NCBI GenBank assembly: GCA_036566745.1
Contig: DATCVR010000072.1
Coordinates: forward strand, 1-7,299
Reading direction: 5' to 3'
Source: DATCVR01 sp036566745
GTDB lineage: Bacteria > Actinomycetota > Actinomycetes > Jiangellales > Jiangellaceae
DNA length: 7,299 bases
Shown: piece after piece, positions 5,266-7,299 of the stretch
Numbering within the stretch: position 1 is the first letter of the stretch
Layout: every line of letters begins with the position of its first letter
Program-made: the position numbers and the translations under genes
The notes under the pieces: generated by a model
What the model was told of the DNA's origin: nothing
Database searches by the model: none
The model's input: the letters and a program-made list of their open reading frames with translations, nothing else

Positions 5266-6123
5266 ATGACGGCAACCACGCTCGGCAGCTTCCTGCGGGC
5301 ACGCCGCGCAGCGGCAAGTCCCGAGTCGCTCCCCTTCCCCACGTCAGGCGCACGCCGCGTGCCGGGCCTCCGGCGTGACGAGGTCGCGCTCATGGCCGGT
5401 GTCAGCGTCGACTACTACACCCGCCTGGAGCAGGGGCGGGAGGACAGTCCCTCGCAGCAGGTTGTCGACGCCCTGGCCCGCGCTCTCCAGCTGACGAGCT
5501 ACCAGACCGAGCACCTGTACGACCTCGCCAACCTCAGGTGGGAGCCGCCGCTGGGCGGAACGCCGCAGCAGGTGGACCCCGCGCTGCTCACCATGATGGA
5601 GTCCTGGGAGCGGTCGGCGGCGTTCGTGCTGGATCCCCTCCTCGACATCGTCGAGATGAACCGCACCGCCGCTGCGCTCTTCGCTCCGTTCCGCAGCACC
5701 TCCAACCTCGTCGAGATGGTATTCCTCGACCCGCTGGGGCGCGAGTTCTACGCCGACTGGGACCGCGCGGCCGAGTCGTGCGTCGCCGCGCTGCGCGCCA
5801 CGGCCCGACTCTCGTCCTCGCTCGAACGGCACCGCGAGCTGATGAACAACCTCCTCAACGATCCCGACTTCGCCGCCCTGTGGAGCGCGTACGACGTGGA
5901 GCCGAAGACCCGCGACGAGAAGGTCCTGGTGCACCTCGTGGGCGGTGAGATCACCATCAATTTCCTCACCTTCCACGTGGCCCACCAGCCCGGTTTCGAG
6001 CTGGTCGTCTACCAGGCCGCGCCGGGCAGCCTGAGTGAGCGCCGGCTGCTCGGTCTCGCCGAGCACCGTCCCCCGCAGGAGGACGCCACCCTCGACGAGG
6101 CGTCGGTCAGCGACGACGGCTGA
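5266..6123 (+). CDS. MmyB-like transcriptional regulator (XRE HTH + ligand domain), copy 1
   Basis: A 285-residue DNA-binding regulator. Residues ~5-85 form an XRE-type helix-turn-helix with the family's hallmark pattern: FLRARR, VPGLRRDEVALMAGVS, DYYTRLEQGR and VVDALARALQL. Residues ~105-270 form the MmyB-like ligand-binding domain (PAS-like): VLDPLLDIVEMNRTAAALF, MVFLDPLGREFYADWDRAAE, DPDFAALWSAYDV and LVVYQAAPGS. Family members are known from a crystal structure with a fatty acid-like ligand and often neighbour SDR genes; the ligand here is unknown. Length is typical. The ATG at 5266 is chosen because the helix-turn-helix similarity begins at once and a -10-like TAGGAT lies 6 bases upstream. 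It has its own likely promoter, separate from the flavin reductase operon 128 bases before it, and may autoregulate through the 5199-5213 palindrome. Confidence 0.92.
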   Translation: MTATTLGSFLRARRAAASPESLPFPTSGARRVPGLRRDEVALMAGVSVDYYTRLEQGREDSPSQQVVDALARALQLTSYQTEHLYDLANLRWEPPLGGTPQQVDPALLTMMESWERSAAFVLDPLLDIVEMNRTAAALFAPFRSTSNLVEMVFLDPLGREFYADWDRAAESCVAALRATARLSSSLERHRELMNNLLNDPDFAALWSAYDVEPKTRDEKVLVHLVGGEITINFLTFHVAHQPGFELVVYQAAPGSLSERRLLGLAEHRPPQEDATLDEASVSDDG

Positions 6124-6170
6124 CGCGTGGGTGGGTGCAGCACGCCCATCCTCCGGAGGCCGTCGCCGCC

Positions 6171-6176
6171 TACCGT
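6171..6176 (+). promoter_or_regulatory. Candidate -10 for a leaderless transcript (regulator at 6183)
   Basis: TACCGT matches TANNNT and ends exactly 6 bases before the GTG at 6183. No ribosome binding site is placed to serve this GTG, so a leaderless mRNA fits. No clear -35 is seen. Confidence 0.4.
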
Positions 6177-6182
6177 TGACAC

Positions 6183-6989
6183 GTGGTCAACCAGCTCGGC
6201 GACGTCCTACGACGCCATCGACTCACCGCCGGGGACTCGACCCCCGACAGGCGGACCAAGCTGCGCCGCGAGGACGTCGCGGCACGCGCCGGGATCTCGA
6301 CGGGCTACTACGCACAGCTCGAGCAGGGACGCCGGCGCAATCCCAGTCGCCGCGTGCTCGAAGCCATCGCCGCGGCTCTCGGCCTCTCGGGCGGGGAGCG
6401 GCGAGAACTCCTCGCGCTCGCTCCCCGCCAAGCGGGGCCTCACTCGCGACTCCAGGACGCGCCGCCAGCCCTCGCCCGCGCCCTCGACGCGTTCGACCAT
6501 CTGCCGGCGTGCGTTCTCGACGCCGGCCTGAGGGTCGTCTCCGCCAACTCGCGGTGGCGCGGGCTGCACGCCGGGTTCACCGCCGGCGAGAGCCTGGCGG
6601 ACATGATGTTCCTGGACGCGTCCGCGCCCGACTTCTACCCGGACTGGCACCACGCCGGCTGCGCCGTGCTCTCGCTGCTCGCTGCGGCGGCGGCCGCGGA
6701 GGACGGCAGCACCGAGACCCGTGAGGCCGCTTCGGAGATCCACCGGCTCCGCGCCGAGAGTGCCGCCTTCGAGCGCATGTGGGCCGCGGGCCCCGCCCCC
6801 GCGGTCCAGCGCCAGGTGCGCCTGCGGGTGCGTCATCCCGTGCTCGGCCGTCTCAGCTACCGCCACGATCTGTTCTTCGGCGAGCAGGGAGGCCGTACCA
6901 GCCTCCACGTCCTCTTCCCGATGGACAGCCAGACCGCGGGCCTCACCGCCCTGCTCGACCTCTACGCCGCGCCGTCGGCACCGCGTTGA
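6183..6989 (+). CDS. MmyB-like transcriptional regulator, copy 2 (diverged)
   Basis: A 268-residue paralogue of the preceding gene with the same layout. The helix-turn-helix (~4-80) has LGDVLRRHR, TKLRREDVAARAGISTGYYAQLEQGR and VLEAIAAALGL; the ligand domain (~100-260) has CVLDAGLRVVSANSRW, MMFLDASAPDFYPDWHHAGC, AAFERMWAAG and RVRHPVLGRLSYRHDLFF. It keeps the YY.(R/Q)LEQGR recognition core but differs from copy 1 in flanking recognition-helix residues (ISTGYYAQ versus VSVDYYTR) and through much of the ligand pocket, so it probably binds a different site or ligand. Copy 1 resembles the family consensus more closely. The GTG start is chosen from the onset of similarity and the TACCGT 6 bases upstream; only 59 bases separate it from copy 1. 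A 331-residue frame on the opposite strand is a shadow. Confidence 0.88.
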   Translation: MVNQLGDVLRRHRLTAGDSTPDRRTKLRREDVAARAGISTGYYAQLEQGRRRNPSRRVLEAIAAALGLSGGERRELLALAPRQAGPHSRLQDAPPALARALDAFDHLPACVLDAGLRVVSANSRWRGLHAGFTAGESLADMMFLDASAPDFYPDWHHAGCAVLSLLAAAAAAEDGSTETREAASEIHRLRAESAAFERMWAAGPAPAVQRQVRLRVRHPVLGRLSYRHDLFFGEQGGRTSLHVLFPMDSQTAGLTALLDLYAAPSAPR

Positions 6990-7133
6990 GATGGCGATGC
7001 GAGGGACGTCGCTCCGGCAGTTCCTGTCCCCGTCGGCAGGGTCTTCCGGTCGTGAAGGAGCGGATCTGCTCGGAGTGAGGACGCCCCGCCGACCGGGCCC
7101 GAAGAGTTTCTGAGCCAACTTTGGGACCGAGAA

Positions 7134-7164
7134 AGGCCCACCACCCGGTCGGGTAAGTGGGCCT
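7134..7164 (-). terminator. Terminator of tRNA-Arg
   Basis: AGGCCCAC (7134-7141) pairs with GTGGGCCT (7157-7164), and an inner ACCC/GGGT (7143-7146, 7151-7154) can extend the fold. On the minus strand the stem is followed by TTCTC, a short pyrimidine tail. It lies 13 bases past the tRNA 3' end. It is unrelated in sequence to the hairpin at 2571-2614, as expected if the inserted element brought its own terminator with the tRNA 3' half. The rest of the gap 6990-7133 shows nothing clear. Confidence 0.7.
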
Positions 7165-7176
7165 CTTCGTGTTCTG

Positions 7177-7249
7177 CGCGCCTGTAGGGATTCGAACCCC
7201 AAACCTTCTGATCCGTAGTCAGATGCTCTATCCGTTGAGCTACAGGCGC
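7177..7249 (-). tRNA. tRNA-Arg (anticodon ACG)
   Basis: Read on the minus strand the 73 bases fold as a standard cloverleaf: acceptor GCGCCTG/CAGGCGC, D stem GCTC/GAGC, anticodon stem TCTGA/TCAGA with loop CTACGGA (anticodon ACG), 5-base variable region, T stem TGGGG/CCCTA (one G-T pair) with the canonical TTCGAAT loop, and discriminator G. A full CCA is not encoded. ACG reads CGN arginine codons after A34 is edited to inosine. The 3' half is duplicated at 2626-2662, marking this gene as an integration target. Confidence 0.95.
7179..7215 (-). repeat. Attachment-site core within tRNA-Arg (proximal copy)
   Basis: This 37-base stretch is identical to 2626-2662 in direct orientation, and the copies start 4553 bases apart. 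It runs from the second anticodon base to one base before the acceptor end, so the tRNA stays whole at this end. A core starting in the anticodon loop is typical of one class of tRNA-targeting tyrosine integrases. Confidence 0.8.
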
Positions 7250-7273
7250 AGTGTTACCGAAGCAACGTGTAGA

Positions 7274-7279
7274 AGATTA
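7274..7279 (-). promoter_or_regulatory. Candidate -10 of tRNA-Arg
   Basis: On the minus strand these bases are TAATCT, 24 bases upstream of the mature tRNA 5' end, leaving room for a start site and a short leader to be removed by RNase P. A -35 would lie at or beyond the window edge. A TAACAC at 7251-7256 is too close to the tRNA to serve. Confidence 0.4.
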
Positions 7280-7299
7280 GCGGAAGATGGTCCGTGACC

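Noticed and set aside
6207..7202. 331-residue open frame on the minus strand
   Set aside because: It lies opposite the second regulator and starts inside the tRNA gene. The product is low-complexity Arg/Gly/Glu-rich with no recognisable domain, as expected of a GC-rich shadow frame.
1..7299. CRISPR array, insertion sequence or toxin-antitoxin pair
   Set aside because: There are no regularly spaced repeats, no transposase-like frame with terminal repeats, and no pair of small overlapping genes of that type.

Overview
The window is high-GC DNA with dense, co-directional, overlapping genes, few leader sequences and a tRNA-Arg(ACG) with no complete encoded CCA. This fits an actinobacterium. The gene types (an NmrA-like protein with DUF1772, a PrsW protease with a one-pass partner, MmyB-like regulators) suggest a soil-type genus in the Nocardioides/Streptomyces/mycobacterial range. 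Genus is inference; no marker gene is present.

Left part (1-2625), probably the older chromosome. The end of an NAD(P)-binding NmrA-like protein overlaps a DUF1772 membrane protein. After a 156-base gap comes a two-gene operon: a single-pass membrane protein of unknown function, then a PrsW-type intramembrane metalloprotease, joined by a TGATG stop/start overlap. A perfect 19-bp hairpin follows. On the minus strand it has a pyrimidine-rich tail like a tRNA terminator.

Middle part (2626-7215), probably an inserted segment. A complete tRNA-Arg(ACG) gene lies on the minus strand at 7177-7249. Its 3' half, 37 bases from the second anticodon base almost to the acceptor end, is repeated exactly and in the same orientation at 2626-2662, with no matching 5' half. 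This is the usual scar of integration into a tRNA gene: an intact tRNA at one end and an orphan 3' fragment at the other, here 4553 bases apart. No integrase, excisionase or replication gene lies between them, so it looks like a decayed, trans-mobilised or cargo-only island.

The cargo is a small redox/regulatory cluster. A classical SDR oxidoreductase (minus) is divergent from a two-gene plus-strand unit: an unusual protein made of amidohydrolase beta-sandwich halves without the TIM barrel, joined to an Atu4866-like domain, and a flavin reductase-like FMN-binding protein. Two tandem MmyB-like transcription factors (XRE-type helix-turn-helix plus ligand-binding domain) follow. Three plus-strand starts (3903, 5266, 6183) each lie 6 bases after a TANNNT -10-like hexamer, which suggests leaderless transcripts. 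A simple working model is that one or both regulators sense a small hydrophobic ligand and control the divergent SDR/flavoprotein genes. That model comes from context and known family associations and is not shown by the sequence.

Right end (7177-7299): the tRNA gene, its own hairpin terminator at 7134-7164, and about 50 bases of its promoter region.
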